Shown one piece after another: positions 34,880 to 43,377 of a stretch of DNA of 64,000 nt. The stretch spans positions 124,001 to 188,000 of the forward strand of contig NZ_JAIWKS010000003.1 in NCBI RefSeq assembly GCF_021271205.1, read 5' to 3'. The notes beneath the pieces are model-generated. The model was not told the origin of the DNA. It saw only the letters and a program-made list of their open reading frames with translations, and made no database searches. The DNA comes from Pseudomonas uvaldensis. GTDB taxonomy: Bacteria; Pseudomonadota; Gammaproteobacteria; Pseudomonadales; Pseudomonadaceae. The translations under genes were made by a program, and so were the position numbers. Each line of letters opens with the position of its first letter. Position 1 is the first letter of the stretch.

Positions 34880-36142
34880 ATGCTCGCCCCTTTGCAAATG
34901 ACATCCGCCTCTCGCCAGAACCTCTGGCGCCTGACATTCATCCGCATTCTGGTCCTGGCGGCCCAGGCCGGCTCGGTGGGGCTCGCCTATTGGTTCGACC
35001 TGCTGCCGCTGCCCTGGCTGCAACTGGCGATCACTCTGGTCTGTTCCAGTGTGCTCTGTGCGCTGACGGCCGTCCGCCTGCGCACCTCGTGGCCAGTAAC
35101 CGAGCTCGAGTACGCCGTGCAACTGGCCTGTGACCTGTTTATCCACAGTGCGCTGCTGTATTTCTCTGGCGGTTCCACCAACCCGTTTGTCTCTTATTAC
35201 CTGGTGCCGCTGACCATTGCCGCGGTGACGTTGCCTTGGCGTTATTCGTTGATCCTGTCCGGCATCGCCCTGGCGCTGTACACCTTGCTGCTGGCGCGCT
35301 TTTATCCGCTGGAAACCTTTCCCATCGCCCGGGAAAACCTGCAGATCTACGGGATGTGGCTGAGTTTCGCCCTGGCCGCGGCAGTCATCACCTTTTTCGC
35401 CGCGCGCATGGCTGAGGAGTTGCGTCGCCAGGAAGAACTGCGGGCCATTCGCCGTGAAGAAGGCCTGCGGGACGAGCAACTGCTGGCCGTGGCGACTCAG
35501 GCCGCTGGCGCTGCCCATGAATTGGGCACCCCGTTGGCAACCATGAGCGTGCTGCTCAAGGAAATGCGCCAGGATCACCCCGACCCGGCGCTGCAGGACG
35601 ACCTCAGTGTGCTGCAGGATCAGGTCAAGCTTTGCAAGGAAACCCTGCAATACCTGGTGCGCGCCGCCGAGGCCAACCGGCGCCTGGACATCGACATGCA
35701 GGCAGTCACTTTCTGGTTGGACGAAGCTTTGAACCGCTGGCACCTGATGCGCCCTGAAGCCAGTTATCGCTTGCAGCACTTGGGCAAGGGTGTGGTTCCA
35801 CGCATGGCGCCGCCGCCGGATTTGACCCAGGCGTTATTGAACCTGTTGAACAACGCTGCCGATGCCTGCCCCGAAGGCCTGGAGGTGGCGCTGGACTGGA
35901 ATGACTACGAACTGACCATCTGCATCCGCGACCATGGCGCCGGTGTGCCGCTGGCGATTGCCGAGCAGATCGGCAAGCCTTTCTTTACCACCAAGGGCAA
36001 AGGTCTGGGCCTTGGCCTGTTTTTGAGCAAGGCCAGCGTGACACGCGCCGGCGGCTCGGTGAAACTCTACCCCCATGAGGGAGGCGGCACGCTCACCGAG
36101 CTGCGCCTGCCTCGTGCCGACCGAGGAGACGAATATGAGTGA
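34880..36142 (+). CDS. roxS: RoxS/RegB-type redox-sensing histidine kinase
   Basis: A 420-residue membrane sensor kinase. About six helices fill residues 20-170. The quinone-binding heptapeptide of RegB (GGSTNPF, residues 97-103) lies in a periplasmic loop. The H-box GAAHELGTPL places the phosphorylated histidine at H213, and the redox cysteine of the RegB family is present as C252 in QDQVKLCKETL. The ATPase boxes are NLLNNAADA, DHGAGVP and GKGLGLGLFLS. It controls respiration genes with RoxR (in P. aeruginosa cyanide-insensitive oxidase). The start is at MLAPLQ with AGGAGAG upstream. It overlaps roxR by 8 bases. Confidence 0.92.
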   Translation: MLAPLQMTSASRQNLWRLTFIRILVLAAQAGSVGLAYWFDLLPLPWLQLAITLVCSSVLCALTAVRLRTSWPVTELEYAVQLACDLFIHSALLYFSGGSTNPFVSYYLVPLTIAAVTLPWRYSLILSGIALALYTLLLARFYPLETFPIARENLQIYGMWLSFALAAAVITFFAARMAEELRRQEELRAIRREEGLRDEQLLAVATQAAGAAHELGTPLATMSVLLKEMRQDHPDPALQDDLSVLQDQVKLCKETLQYLVRAAEANRRLDIDMQAVTFWLDEALNRWHLMRPEASYRLQHLGKGVVPRMAPPPDLTQALLNLLNNAADACPEGLEVALDWNDYELTICIRDHGAGVPLAIAEQIGKPFFTTKGKGLGLGLFLSKASVTRAGGSVKLYPHEGGGTLTELRLPRADRGDEYE

Positions 36143-36695
36143 CGAGATCCAAGTCGACGGCGAAGAACTGCCGCACCTGTTGCTGGTAGATGACGACGCC
36201 ACGTTCACCCGCGTCATGGCACGGGCCATGTCCCGTCGCGGGTTTCGCGTCAGCACCGCAGGTTCCGCCGAAGAGGGCCTGACCATTGCCCAGGCCGACC
36301 TGCCGGACTACGCGGCCCTGGACCTGAAAATGGACGGCGACTCGGGCCTGGTATTGCTGCCCAAGCTGCTGGAACTGGACCCGGAAATGCGCGTGGTGAT
36401 CCTCACCGGTTATTCGAGCATCGCCACGGCGGTCGAGGCCATCAAGCGCGGCGCCTGCAATTACCTGTGCAAACCGGCGGATGCCGATGACGTGCTGGCC
36501 GCGCTGCTGTCCGAACACGCCGACCTCGACTCCCTGGTGCCGGAAAACCCCATGTCGGTGGACCGCCTGCAGTGGGAGCATATCCAGCGGGTGCTGACCG
36601 AGCACGAAGGCAATATTTCCGCCACCGCCCGCGCCCTGGGCATGCACCGGCGCACCTTGCAGCGCAAATTGCAGAAGCGCCCCGTGCGTCGCTGA
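36135..36695 (+). CDS. roxR: RoxR/RegA-type response regulator
   Basis: The 186-residue partner of RoxS has a receiver domain with acidic pair DDD near 20-22, phosphorylated D63 in ALDLKMDG, conserved T near 92 and K near 112. A short Fis-type helix-turn-helix (GNISATARALGMHRRTLQRK) forms the C-terminus, as in RegA/PrrA/ActR. The start ATG lies inside the end of roxS (8-base overlap), so the pair is co-translated. A strong terminator follows at 36731. Confidence 0.92.
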   Translation: MSDEIQVDGEELPHLLLVDDDATFTRVMARAMSRRGFRVSTAGSAEEGLTIAQADLPDYAALDLKMDGDSGLVLLPKLLELDPEMRVVILTGYSSIATAVEAIKRGACNYLCKPADADDVLAALLSEHADLDSLVPENPMSVDRLQWEHIQRVLTEHEGNISATARALGMHRRTLQRKLQKRPVRR

Positions 36696-36730
36696 ACCTG
36701 CGCTGAACGGATGTTGTCCCCCTCGCGATA

Positions 36731-36769
36731 AATCGGGCCGATGCTCTATGATCGGCCCGATTGTTTTTA
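36731..36769 (+). terminator. roxSR terminator
   Basis: Perfect 12-bp stem AATCGGGCCGAT / ATCGGCCCGATT with an 8-base loop, followed by GTTTTTAT. The loop contains TATGAT, a possible -10 box for the next gene, whose ATG is only 13 bases past the T run. Confidence 0.9.
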
Positions 36770-36782
36770 TCGGGCTCTAACC

Positions 36783-38510
36783 ATGAATCAGAACGCTGAA
36801 TATTCCGCGGTCAATGACGCGGTGCGCGGACAGTTTTTCCGCCGTGTCTGGCAGATGACCACGCCATACTGGCGTAGCGAGGAGAAGGGCAAGGCCTGGG
36901 CGCTGTTGATCGCAGTCATTGCGCTGTCGTTGTTCAGCGTGGCGATTTCGGTTTGGATCAACAGTTGGTACAAGGATTTCTACAATGCCCTGCAAGAGAA
37001 GAACGACACTGCATTCTGGCAACTGATCCTGTACTTCTGTGGCATCGCTGCGGTGGCGATCCTGGGGGCAGTGTATCGCTTGTACCTGACGCAGATGCTC
37101 ACTATCCGCTGGCGAGCCTGGCTCACCGAGCAGCATTTCGCGCGCTGGCTCAAGGACAAGAATTACTACCGGCTGGAGCAGGGCGGCTATACCGACAACC
37201 CGGACCAGCGGATTTCCGAAGACCTCAACAGCTTCACCACCAACACCCTCGGCCTGGGGTTGGGGTTGTTGCGCACCGTGGTCAGCCTGGTGTCGTTCTC
37301 GATCATCCTATGGGGCGTGTCGGGCAGCATCGAAGTGTTCGGCTATACGATTCCAGGCTATATGTTCTGGTGCGCCCTGGTGTATGCCGCGGTGGGCAGT
37401 TGGCTGACGCACCTGATCGGCCGGCGCCTGATCGGTCTGAACAACAATCAGCAACGCTTCGAGGCGGACTTGCGTTTCTCCATGGTGCGGGTGCGCGAGA
37501 ATGCCGAAAGCATTGCGCTGTATAACGGCGAACCCAACGAGAACCGGCGCCTGAGCGGACGTTTTGGCCTGGTCTGGCATAACTTCTGGGACATCATGCG
37601 GGTGTCCAAGCGGTTGACCTTCTTCACCTCCGGCTACGGTCAGATCGCAATCATCTTTCCTTTTATCGTCGCCGCCCCGCGTTACTTCGCTGGCAAGATC
37701 CAGCTGGGTGAGCTTATGCAGATCAACTCGGCGTTCGGCAATGTGCAGGAGAACTTCAGCTGGTTCATCGATGCCTACGCCCAGCTCGCCGAGTGGCGCG
37801 CCACGTGTGATCGTCTGCTGAGCTTCCGCCAGGCCATGAGCGATAACGAGGACCGCGTGCCGGCCATCGACGTGGAGAACCAAGGCAACCTGCTGCAAGT
37901 GAAAGGCCTGGGACTGGATGTGGCCGATGGCCGACACTTGCTCTCCAACGCCGACATGACCGTGGAGCCGGGGGAGCGGGTGATGCTCAGCGGCCGTTCC
38001 GGTAGCGGTAAATCCACGCTGTTCCGGGCGATGGGGCATCTGTGGCCCACCGGCCACGGACGCATCCTGTTGCCGGCGGCGCGGTATCTGTTCCTGCCGC
38101 AAAAACCCTATTTGCCTATTGGCAGCCTGCGCGAGGTGCTGAGTTATCCACAGCCCGGGGACGTCTACCCCAATGAACGTTATGCACAGGTACTGGAAAC
38201 CTGCCGTCTGCCGCACCTGATCCCGCGGCTGGATGAAAGTAATCATTGGCAACGCATGCTCTCGCCTGGCGAACAACAGCGCCTGGCGTTTGCCCGCGCC
38301 TTGCTCTATGCGCCGCTGTGGCTGTACATGGACGAAGCCACGTCGGCGATGGATGAGGAAGACGAGGCGACGCTGTATCAGGCGCTGATCGACCAGTTAC
38401 CGGGGTTGAGTATCGTCAGCGTTGGTCACCGAAGCAGTTTGAAACGCTTCCATCCGCGACAGGTGCGCATTGAAAATGGCCAACTGGTGGAGCATGCCGT
38501 GATCGCGTGA
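36783..38510 (+). CDS. SbmA/YddA-like ABC transporter, fused permease-ATPase
   Basis: A 575-residue half-transporter. Residues about 35-330 are an ABC_membrane_2 (SbmA/BacA-like) domain with six helices (WRAWLTEQHFARWL, YTDNPDQRISEDLNSF). The C-terminal ATPase has Walker A SGRSGSGKST, a degenerate signature LSPGEQQRLAFARAL and Walker B WLYMDEATSAMDE. Relatives include YddA and peroxisomal ABCD fatty-acid transporters; SbmA itself lacks the ATPase. The substrate is unknown: peptides, acyl-CoAs or cobalamin have been reported in the family. The ribosome site is poor and the start sits just past the roxSR terminator. A REP pair follows. Confidence 0.8.
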   Translation: MNQNAEYSAVNDAVRGQFFRRVWQMTTPYWRSEEKGKAWALLIAVIALSLFSVAISVWINSWYKDFYNALQEKNDTAFWQLILYFCGIAAVAILGAVYRLYLTQMLTIRWRAWLTEQHFARWLKDKNYYRLEQGGYTDNPDQRISEDLNSFTTNTLGLGLGLLRTVVSLVSFSIILWGVSGSIEVFGYTIPGYMFWCALVYAAVGSWLTHLIGRRLIGLNNNQQRFEADLRFSMVRVRENAESIALYNGEPNENRRLSGRFGLVWHNFWDIMRVSKRLTFFTSGYGQIAIIFPFIVAAPRYFAGKIQLGELMQINSAFGNVQENFSWFIDAYAQLAEWRATCDRLLSFRQAMSDNEDRVPAIDVENQGNLLQVKGLGLDVADGRHLLSNADMTVEPGERVMLSGRSGSGKSTLFRAMGHLWPTGHGRILLPAARYLFLPQKPYLPIGSLREVLSYPQPGDVYPNERYAQVLETCRLPHLIPRLDESNHWQRMLSPGEQQRLAFARALLYAPLWLYMDEATSAMDEEDEATLYQALIDQLPGLSIVSVGHRSSLKRFHPRQVRIENGQLVEHAVIA

Positions 38511-38522
38511 ACACCGCAAACC

Positions 38523-38615
38523 CTGTGGGAGCGGGCTTGCTCGCGAAGACGGTATATCAGACACCTTCACTACAACTGACGTACTGCTTTCGCGAGCAAG
38601 CCGCCCTCGCAGGGG
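38523..38615. repeat. REP pair with damaged right arm
   Basis: Left arm TGTGGGAGCGGGCTTGCTCGCG is standard; the right arm TCGCGAGCAAGCCGCCCTCGCA is changed in its last half, so pairing is partial. Confidence 0.75.
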
Positions 38616-38708
38616 ATGTGATTAATGCTTCCTTGCGCAAAAAGTGATCATACAACCACGTTGCGCTATGATGATGCGCATTCAGCCGCCTGCCCGAGAC
38701 ACAGACTC

Positions 38709-39455
38709 ATGGAAAACCCGATCGACGTCCCACGACTTCCCCGCAAGCGCCGCAGCCTGGCGCAGGAGCTGGTGACGGTGCTGTCCGAGCAGATTCGCGA
38801 CGGCGTGCTCAAGCGCGGCGATAAACTGCCCACCGAGTCGGCGATCATGGAGGCCCACGGCGTCAGCCGCACGGTGGTGCGCGAGGCGATTTCCCGCTTG
38901 CAGGCGGCAGGGCAGGTGGAAACCCGCCACGGCATCGGCACGTTCGTGCTGGACACACCCAGCCCGAGCGGATTCAGGATCGACCCGGCCACGGTGGTCA
39001 CATTGCGCGATGTGCTGGCGATCCTGGAGTTGCGCATCAGCCTGGAGGTGGAATCGGCCGGCCTCGCGGCCCAACGCCGCACCGACGAGCAACTGGCGAC
39101 CATGCGCGCCGCCCTCGACGCGTTGAACGAAAGCGCGACCCACGCCACCGACGCTGTGGCCTCGGACTTCGCCTTCCACCTGGAAATCGCCCTGTCCACC
39201 GGCAACCGCTATTTCACCGACATCATGACCCACCTGGGCACCAGCATCATCCCGCGTACTCGGGTGAATTCGGCGCGCCTGGCCCACGATGACCAGCAGC
39301 ACTACATGGACCGCCTGAGCCGCGAGCATGAGGAAATCTATGAGGCCATCGCCCGCCAGGACTCCGACGCCGCCCGCGCGGCCATGCGCCTGCACCTGAC
39401 CAACAGCCGTGAACGGCTGCGCCAGGCTCATGAAGAGGCGCAGGCGCAGGCGTGA
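38709..39455 (+). CDS. FadR/GntR-family repressor of the galactarate genes
   Basis: A 248-residue regulator. An N-terminal GntR winged helix (GDKLPTESAIMEAHGVSRTVVREAISRLQ, about 30-65, followed by GIGTFVLD) is joined to a C-terminal all-helical FCD domain (ILELRISLEVESAGLAA, DFAFHLEIALSTGN), which binds carboxylate effectors through a metal. It is placed upstream of kdgD and related genes, so a sugar-acid effector such as glucarate, galactarate or 2-oxoglutarate is likely. The start is at MENPIDVPR. A TATGAT (38667-38672) with surrounding dyad symmetry (TACAAC...GTTG) suggests autoregulation. Its 3' end is partly duplicated at 39986-40132. Confidence 0.82.
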   Translation: MENPIDVPRLPRKRRSLAQELVTVLSEQIRDGVLKRGDKLPTESAIMEAHGVSRTVVREAISRLQAAGQVETRHGIGTFVLDTPSPSGFRIDPATVVTLRDVLAILELRISLEVESAGLAAQRRTDEQLATMRAALDALNESATHATDAVASDFAFHLEIALSTGNRYFTDIMTHLGTSIIPRTRVNSARLAHDDQQHYMDRLSREHEEIYEAIARQDSDAARAAMRLHLTNSRERLRQAHEEAQAQA

Positions 39456-39464
39456 ACATCGTGT

Positions 39465-39806
39465 TCAGGGTCGGAGGGACAGTGTCAGGGTTTGGGGAGG
39501 ACTAGGGTTGCCGCCCCCCGTTATAACTTTGTAAGTCAATGTGGCTGTGGCGTCAGGCCCCAATCCCTTTTCGAAAAGGGACTTCGGTATTGCAAAAGGC
39601 AGCGGGAATTGTGAGTCAGATGCCAGTTGGATCTCCTTGGACCAGTTGCCAGCACTGGTCGTCGCTTCGAACCAGACTATATCGCCTGGGCGCCACAGAG
39701 TGTATTCCGGGATTTTCGCCACTGCCGGGTCAGGTAGTTTGGATACTTCAACTACTAGTTGGACATATTCGAATATAGGTGCAGGCAAGGCTGTCGATTC
39801 TGTCAT
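39465..39806 (-). CDS. Small hypothetical protein, paralog 1
   Basis: I do not recognise this 113-residue protein. It has no signal peptide, looks like an all-beta Ig-like domain (YTLWRPGDIVWFEATT, ATLTYKVITGG, TLTLSLRP) and shares the C-terminal pattern PKxxxEKxLGxxxxLxYK...SPxxLxL with the 122-residue protein at 40135-40503. Each is convergent with, and nearly touches, a copy of the repressor-gene tail, and each has the CTGTCA-type palindrome upstream. Small single beta-domain proteins of this kind are common in Pseudomonas without known function. Confidence 0.6.
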   Translation of the reverse strand: MTESTALPAPIFEYVQLVVEVSKLPDPAVAKIPEYTLWRPGDIVWFEATTSAGNWSKEIQLASDSQFPLPFAIPKSLFEKGLGPDATATLTYKVITGGGNPSPPQTLTLSLRP

Positions 39807-39906
39807 GATCGGATCCTCTTGATAACTGAACGAATGGCCTTATTGATAGCCATTCCGTGCTCAATTCGAGCCGTTTCAGTAAGGACCTGAAGCTGCCATG
39901 GGCCTA

Positions 39907-39922
39907 CTGTCAAATCTTACAG
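39907..39922 (-). promoter_or_regulatory. Palindrome CTGTCA-N4-TGACAG type, copy 2
   Basis: On the minus strand CTGTAAGATTTGACAG followed by TAGGC, about 100 bases upstream of the 39806 start. One mismatch to the perfect copy at 19461. The TTGACA could be a -35 box. Confidence 0.5.
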
Positions 39923-39985
39923 TGACGACGAGTGGCGCATTCCATCGGTGCTTCTGTTCATCGAGATCCAGACATCTGGATCGTA

Positions 39986-40132
39986 TTGAGCCGTGAGCAC
40001 AAAGGAAATCTACGAAGCAGCGCTCGCCAGGATTCCGACGCGGCCCGTGCGACCATGCGCCTGCACCTGACCAACAGCCGCGAACGGCTGCGACAGGCTC
40101 ATGACGAGGCGCAGGCATACGCACAGGCTTGA
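39986..40132 (+). pseudogene. Duplicated 3' tail of the FadR-type repressor gene
   Basis: This stretch repeats 39318-39455 with scattered changes and ends with the same TGA. The best block, from ATGCGCCTGCACCTGACCAA to GAACGGCTGCG, is nearly identical in both. One inserted base near AAAGGAAATC is compensated by a deletion soon after. It has no start, DNA-binding domain or ribosome site, so it is a fragment left by duplication. Confidence 0.85.
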
Positions 40133-40134
40133 AT

Positions 40135-40503
40135 TCAGGCTTCGATCTTCAGTCGAACCGGCGACGACACCATCGCGTCGCCATAGTCCTCTGATTCGCT
40201 AAAGAATTTGTAACGCAGTTCAACCACCTGGCCGAGATATTTTTCCAGCCTGGCCTTGGGCACGCTCAGCTCCAGTACGGCGAGTTTCTGGGGGTTGCCT
40301 TCTTCGTCCCAAGTCACCAGGGACTTTCGATCCGCCCATTCGACGGGTTCCGAGTCGAGTATCGGAGCGACGTCCCACTCATATACGATTTTCTCCAGCT
40401 CCGGGATAGTGAATTTCAGTCCGTCTTCTACGTCCGACAAATTGATGATGACTTCATCGGCATCTGGAAACTGAACCAGGACAGGCTTTTTATAGGTGCT
40501 CAT
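40135..40503 (-). CDS. Small hypothetical protein, paralog 2
   Basis: A 122-residue protein of unknown function, acidic, with no signal peptide and a likely beta-sandwich fold (VIINLSDVEDGLKFTIPELE, KLAVLELSVPKARLEKYLGQ, VVELRYKFFSES). It is paralogous to the 113-residue protein at 39465-39806. It ends two bases from the stop of the duplicated repressor tail, mirroring the first copy. The ribosome site is AAGGAG. Confidence 0.62.
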   Translation of the reverse strand: MSTYKKPVLVQFPDADEVIINLSDVEDGLKFTIPELEKIVYEWDVAPILDSEPVEWADRKSLVTWDEEGNPQKLAVLELSVPKARLEKYLGQVVELRYKFFSESEDYGDAMVSSPVRLKIEA

Positions 40504-40598
40504 AGCGTCACTCCTTGAAGGATCGACCGCAGCAGTCTGGCTTTATGCGCAAGCAGAGGTCTCCCTTGCGTTATGCCCTCATCCCGCAACGACGCCTA

Positions 40599-40614
40599 CT
40601 GATAGATCTGACAG
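40599..40614 (-). promoter_or_regulatory. Palindrome CTGTCA-N4-TGACAG type, copy 3
   Basis: On the minus strand CTGTCAGATCTATCAG followed by TAGGC, about 95 bases upstream of the 40503 start. Flanks (GCCTACTG, ACAGT-ACGA on the plus strand) also match copy 2. Confidence 0.5.
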
Positions 40615-40711
40615 TCACGATGAACGGACCCTATAGCCATTCAAAGCCCGGTTTTAAAAGGGTTTGACGGATTTTCTGGCGCATGCGCACCACACAAAAG
40701 ACGAAATACAG

Positions 40712-40751
40712 TTGACGTCTACATTTTAAGTTGTACGATGACCTACAACTT
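40712..40751 (+). promoter_or_regulatory. kdgD promoter with overlapping 24-bp operator palindrome
   Basis: TTGACG (40712-40717) and TACGAT (40734-40739) are 16 bases apart. Overlapping the -10 is AAGTTGTA-N8-TACAACTT (40728-40751), a perfect 8+8 inverted repeat. It is a strong candidate operator for the FadR-type repressor at 38709, whose own promoter also contains TACAAC. Confidence 0.6.
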
Positions 40752-40805
40752 CTGGCCGAAGCTTAACCTCACACACACACATTTGCGTCCCAGGGTGTTC
40801 GAATA

Positions 40806-41717
40806 ATGAATCCACAAGAACTGAAGTCCATCCTCTCGTCTGGCCTGCTGTCGTTCCCGGTCACCGATTTCACTGCCCAAGGCGATTTCAATCGCGACAG
40901 CTACATCAAGCGCCTCGAGTGGCTGGCCCCGTACGGCGCCTCTGCGCTGTTCGCAGCGGGTGGCACCGGCGAATTCTTCTCCCTGGCCGCCAGTGAGTAC
41001 TCCCAAGTCATCAAGACTGCGGTCGATACCTGCGCCAGCAGCGTGCCAATCCTCGCCGGTGTCGGCGGTGCGACCCGCCAGGCCATTGAATACGCCCAGG
41101 AAGCCGAGCGTCTGGGTGCCAAGGGTCTGCTGTTGCTGCCGCACTACCTGACCGAAGCCAGCCAGGACGGTGTTGCCGCCCACGTTGAAGCCGTGTGCAA
41201 GTCGGTGAAGATCGGCGTAGTGGTGTACAACCGCAACGTTTGCCGCCTGAACGCGGTTCAGCTGGAACAACTGGCCGAGCGTTGCCCGAACCTGATCGGC
41301 TACAAGGATGGTCTGGGCGACATCGAACTGATGGTATCGATCCGTCGTCGCCTCGGCGATCGTTTCAGCTACCTGGGTGGCCTGCCGACCGCTGAAGTCT
41401 ATGCCGCGGCCTACAAGGCCCTGGGTGTGCCGGTCTACTCCTCGGCGGTGTTCAACTTCATCCCGAAAACCGCGATGGACTTCTACAACGCCATTGCCCG
41501 CGACGACCACGCCACCGTCGGCAAAATCATCGACGACTTCTTCCTGCCTTACCTGGATATCCGTAATCGCAAAGCCGGTTATGCCGTGAGCATCGTCAAG
41601 GCCGGTGCGAAGATCGTTGGCTACGACGCGGGCCCTGTGCGCACGCCGCTGACCGACCTGCTGCCGGAAGAATACGAAGCCCTGGCCGCGCTGATCGACA
41701 AGCAAGGCAAGCAATAA
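40806..41717 (+). CDS. kdgD: KdgD, 5-dehydro-4-deoxyglucarate dehydratase
   Basis: A 303-residue DHDPS/NAL-family aldolase-fold enzyme. It dehydrates and decarboxylates 5-dehydro-4-deoxy-D-glucarate to 2,5-dioxopentanoate. The Schiff-base lysine is K167 in [10 protein letters not shown], the catalytic tyrosine is in VVYNRN near 140, and GGTGEFFSL near 54 is the phosphate/carboxylate loop. It is followed by the 2,5-dioxopentanoate dehydrogenase gene that takes its product, which supports this call over generic DHDPS. A strong terminator follows it. Confidence 0.93.
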   Translation: MNPQELKSILSSGLLSFPVTDFTAQGDFNRDSYIKRLEWLAPYGASALFAAGGTGEFFSLAASEYSQVIKTAVDTCASSVPILAGVGGATRQAIEYAQEAERLGAKGLLLLPHYLTEASQDGVAAHVEAVCKSVKIGVVVYNRNVCRLNAVQLEQLAERCPNLIGYKDGLGDIELMVSIRRRLGDRFSYLGGLPTAEVYAAAYKALGVPVYSSAVFNFIPKTAMDFYNAIARDDHATVGKIIDDFFLPYLDIRNRKAGYAVSIVKAGAKIVGYDAGPVRTPLTDLLPEEYEALAALIDKQGKQ

Positions 41718-41730
41718 CAGACCCGACGAG

Positions 41731-41755
41731 GCCGCTGAGCAATCAGCGGCTTTTT
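41731..41755 (+). terminator. Terminator after kdgD
   Basis: GCCGCTGA-GCAA-TCAGCGGC followed by TTTTT, 13 bases after the kdgD stop. It separates kdgD from the dehydrogenase gene within the same pathway cluster. Confidence 0.88.
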
Positions 41756-41766
41756 ACGTAAGGCTT

Positions 41767-41820
41767 GATCGTTCCCATGCTCTGCGTGGGAATGCAGCCA
41801 GGGACGCTCGGCGTTCCTAG
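41767..41820. repeat. Pseudomonas intergenic repeat, GTTCCCAYGCTCTGCGTGGGAA type
   Basis: GATCGTTCCCATGCTCTGCGTGGGAATGCAGCC... GGGACGCTCGGCGTTCC matches a repeat I know from many Pseudomonas intergenic regions. It contains the hairpin TTCCCA(T)GC-TCT-GCGTGGGAA. It sits between the kdgD terminator and the dehydrogenase gene. Confidence 0.6.
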
Positions 41821-41846
41821 ACAGCTTTTGTAAAAGGAGTAGCTCC

Positions 41847-43292
41847 GTGACTGATGCAAAGCGTTTCGATAACTACATCAACGGTGAGTGGGTAGCCGGT
41901 GCCGACTATTGCACCAACATCAACCCATCTGACTTGTCCGATGTCATCGGTGAATACGCCAAGGCTGACGCAGCTCAAGTCAATGCCGCCATCGAAGCTG
42001 CCCGTGCTGCGTTCCCGGCCTGGTCGACTTCGGGCATCCAGGCCCGTCACGATGCGCTGGATAAAGTCGGCAGCGAGATCCTCGCCCGTCGCGAAGAGCT
42101 CGGTCAACTGCTGGCCCGGGAAGAGGGCAAGACCCTGCCCGAAGCCATCGGCGAAGTGACCCGCGCCGGCAACATTTTCAAGTTCTTCGCCGGTGAATGC
42201 CTGCGTCTTTCCGGTGACTACGTGCCGTCGGTGCGTCCGGGCGTCAACGTCGAAGTCACCCGTGAAGCCCTCGGCGTGGTCGGCCTGATCACCCCATGGA
42301 ATTTCCCGATTGCTATCCCCGCATGGAAAATCGCCCCGGCCCTGGCCTACGGCAACTGCGTGGTGATCAAGCCCGCCGAGCTGGTACCGGGTTGCGCCTG
42401 GGCCCTGGCGGAAATCATTTCCCGCGCCGGTTTCCCGGCCGGTGCGTTCAACCTGGTGATGGGCAGCGGTCGTGTGGTCGGTGACATCCTGGTCAACAGC
42501 CCGAAAGTCGACGGCATCAGCTTCACCGGTTCCGTGGGCGTGGGCCGGCAGATCGCCGTCAGCTGCGTGTCGCGCCAGGCCAAGGTGCAGTTGGAAATGG
42601 GCGGCAAGAACCCGCAGATCATCCTCGACGATGCCGACCTCAAGCAGGCCGTCGAACTGGCGGTGCAGAGTGCGTTCTACTCTACCGGCCAACGTTGCAC
42701 GGCTTCGAGCCGCCTTATTGTGACCGCCGGCATCCACGACAAATTCGTCGCGGCCATGGCCGAGCGCATGCAGTCGATCAAGGTCGGCCACGCATTGAAG
42801 GCCGGTACCGACATCGGCCCGGTCGTCTCCGAAGCCCAGCTCAGCCAGGACCTGAAATACATCGACATCGGTCAGAGCGAAGGTGCTCGGCTGGTCAGCG
42901 GTGGTGGTCTGGTGACCTGCGACACCGAAGGTTACTTCCTGGCGCCGACGCTGTTCAGCGATAGCGAAGCCTCGATGCGCATCAGCCGTGAAGAGATCTT
43001 CGGCCCGGTCGCCAACGTGGTGCGCGTGGCGGACTACGAGGCGGCGCTGGCGATGGCCAACGACACCGAGTTCGGTCTGTCGGCCGGTATTGCCACCACC
43101 TCCTTGAAGTACGCCAACCACTTCAAGCGCCATTCCCAGGCGGGCATGGTAATGGTCAACCTGCCGACCGCCGGCGTGGATTACCACGTGCCGTTCGGCG
43201 GGCGCAAAGGTTCGTCCTATGGTTCGCGTGAGCAAGGTCGCTACGCACAAGAGTTCTACACCGTGGTGAAAACCGCCTACATCGGTTCGTAA
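41847..43292 (+). CDS. 2,5-dioxopentanoate (2-oxoglutarate semialdehyde) dehydrogenase
   Basis: A 481-residue NAD(P)-dependent aldehyde dehydrogenase. It oxidises 2,5-dioxopentanoate to 2-oxoglutarate, feeding the TCA cycle. The catalytic cysteine is C284 (GQRCTASS), the general base is E250 (LEMGGKNP), and the cofactor loop FTGSVGVGRQ lies near 227. It follows kdgD and precedes the transporter and GarD genes, which defines its substrate better than the family does. The ribosome site AAAGGAG is strong. Confidence 0.9.
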   Translation: MTDAKRFDNYINGEWVAGADYCTNINPSDLSDVIGEYAKADAAQVNAAIEAARAAFPAWSTSGIQARHDALDKVGSEILARREELGQLLAREEGKTLPEAIGEVTRAGNIFKFFAGECLRLSGDYVPSVRPGVNVEVTREALGVVGLITPWNFPIAIPAWKIAPALAYGNCVVIKPAELVPGCAWALAEIISRAGFPAGAFNLVMGSGRVVGDILVNSPKVDGISFTGSVGVGRQIAVSCVSRQAKVQLEMGGKNPQIILDDADLKQAVELAVQSAFYSTGQRCTASSRLIVTAGIHDKFVAAMAERMQSIKVGHALKAGTDIGPVVSEAQLSQDLKYIDIGQSEGARLVSGGGLVTCDTEGYFLAPTLFSDSEASMRISREEIFGPVANVVRVADYEAALAMANDTEFGLSAGIATTSLKYANHFKRHSQAGMVMVNLPTAGVDYHVPFGGRKGSSYGSREQGRYAQEFYTVVKTAYIGS

Positions 43293-43377
43293 ACGCAACA
43301 CCGGCGGGGCTGGTGATCCAGCCCCGGTCGTACAATCTGCTGACCCGCATAAAAATAAATAGTGGGAGTACTGTTAC

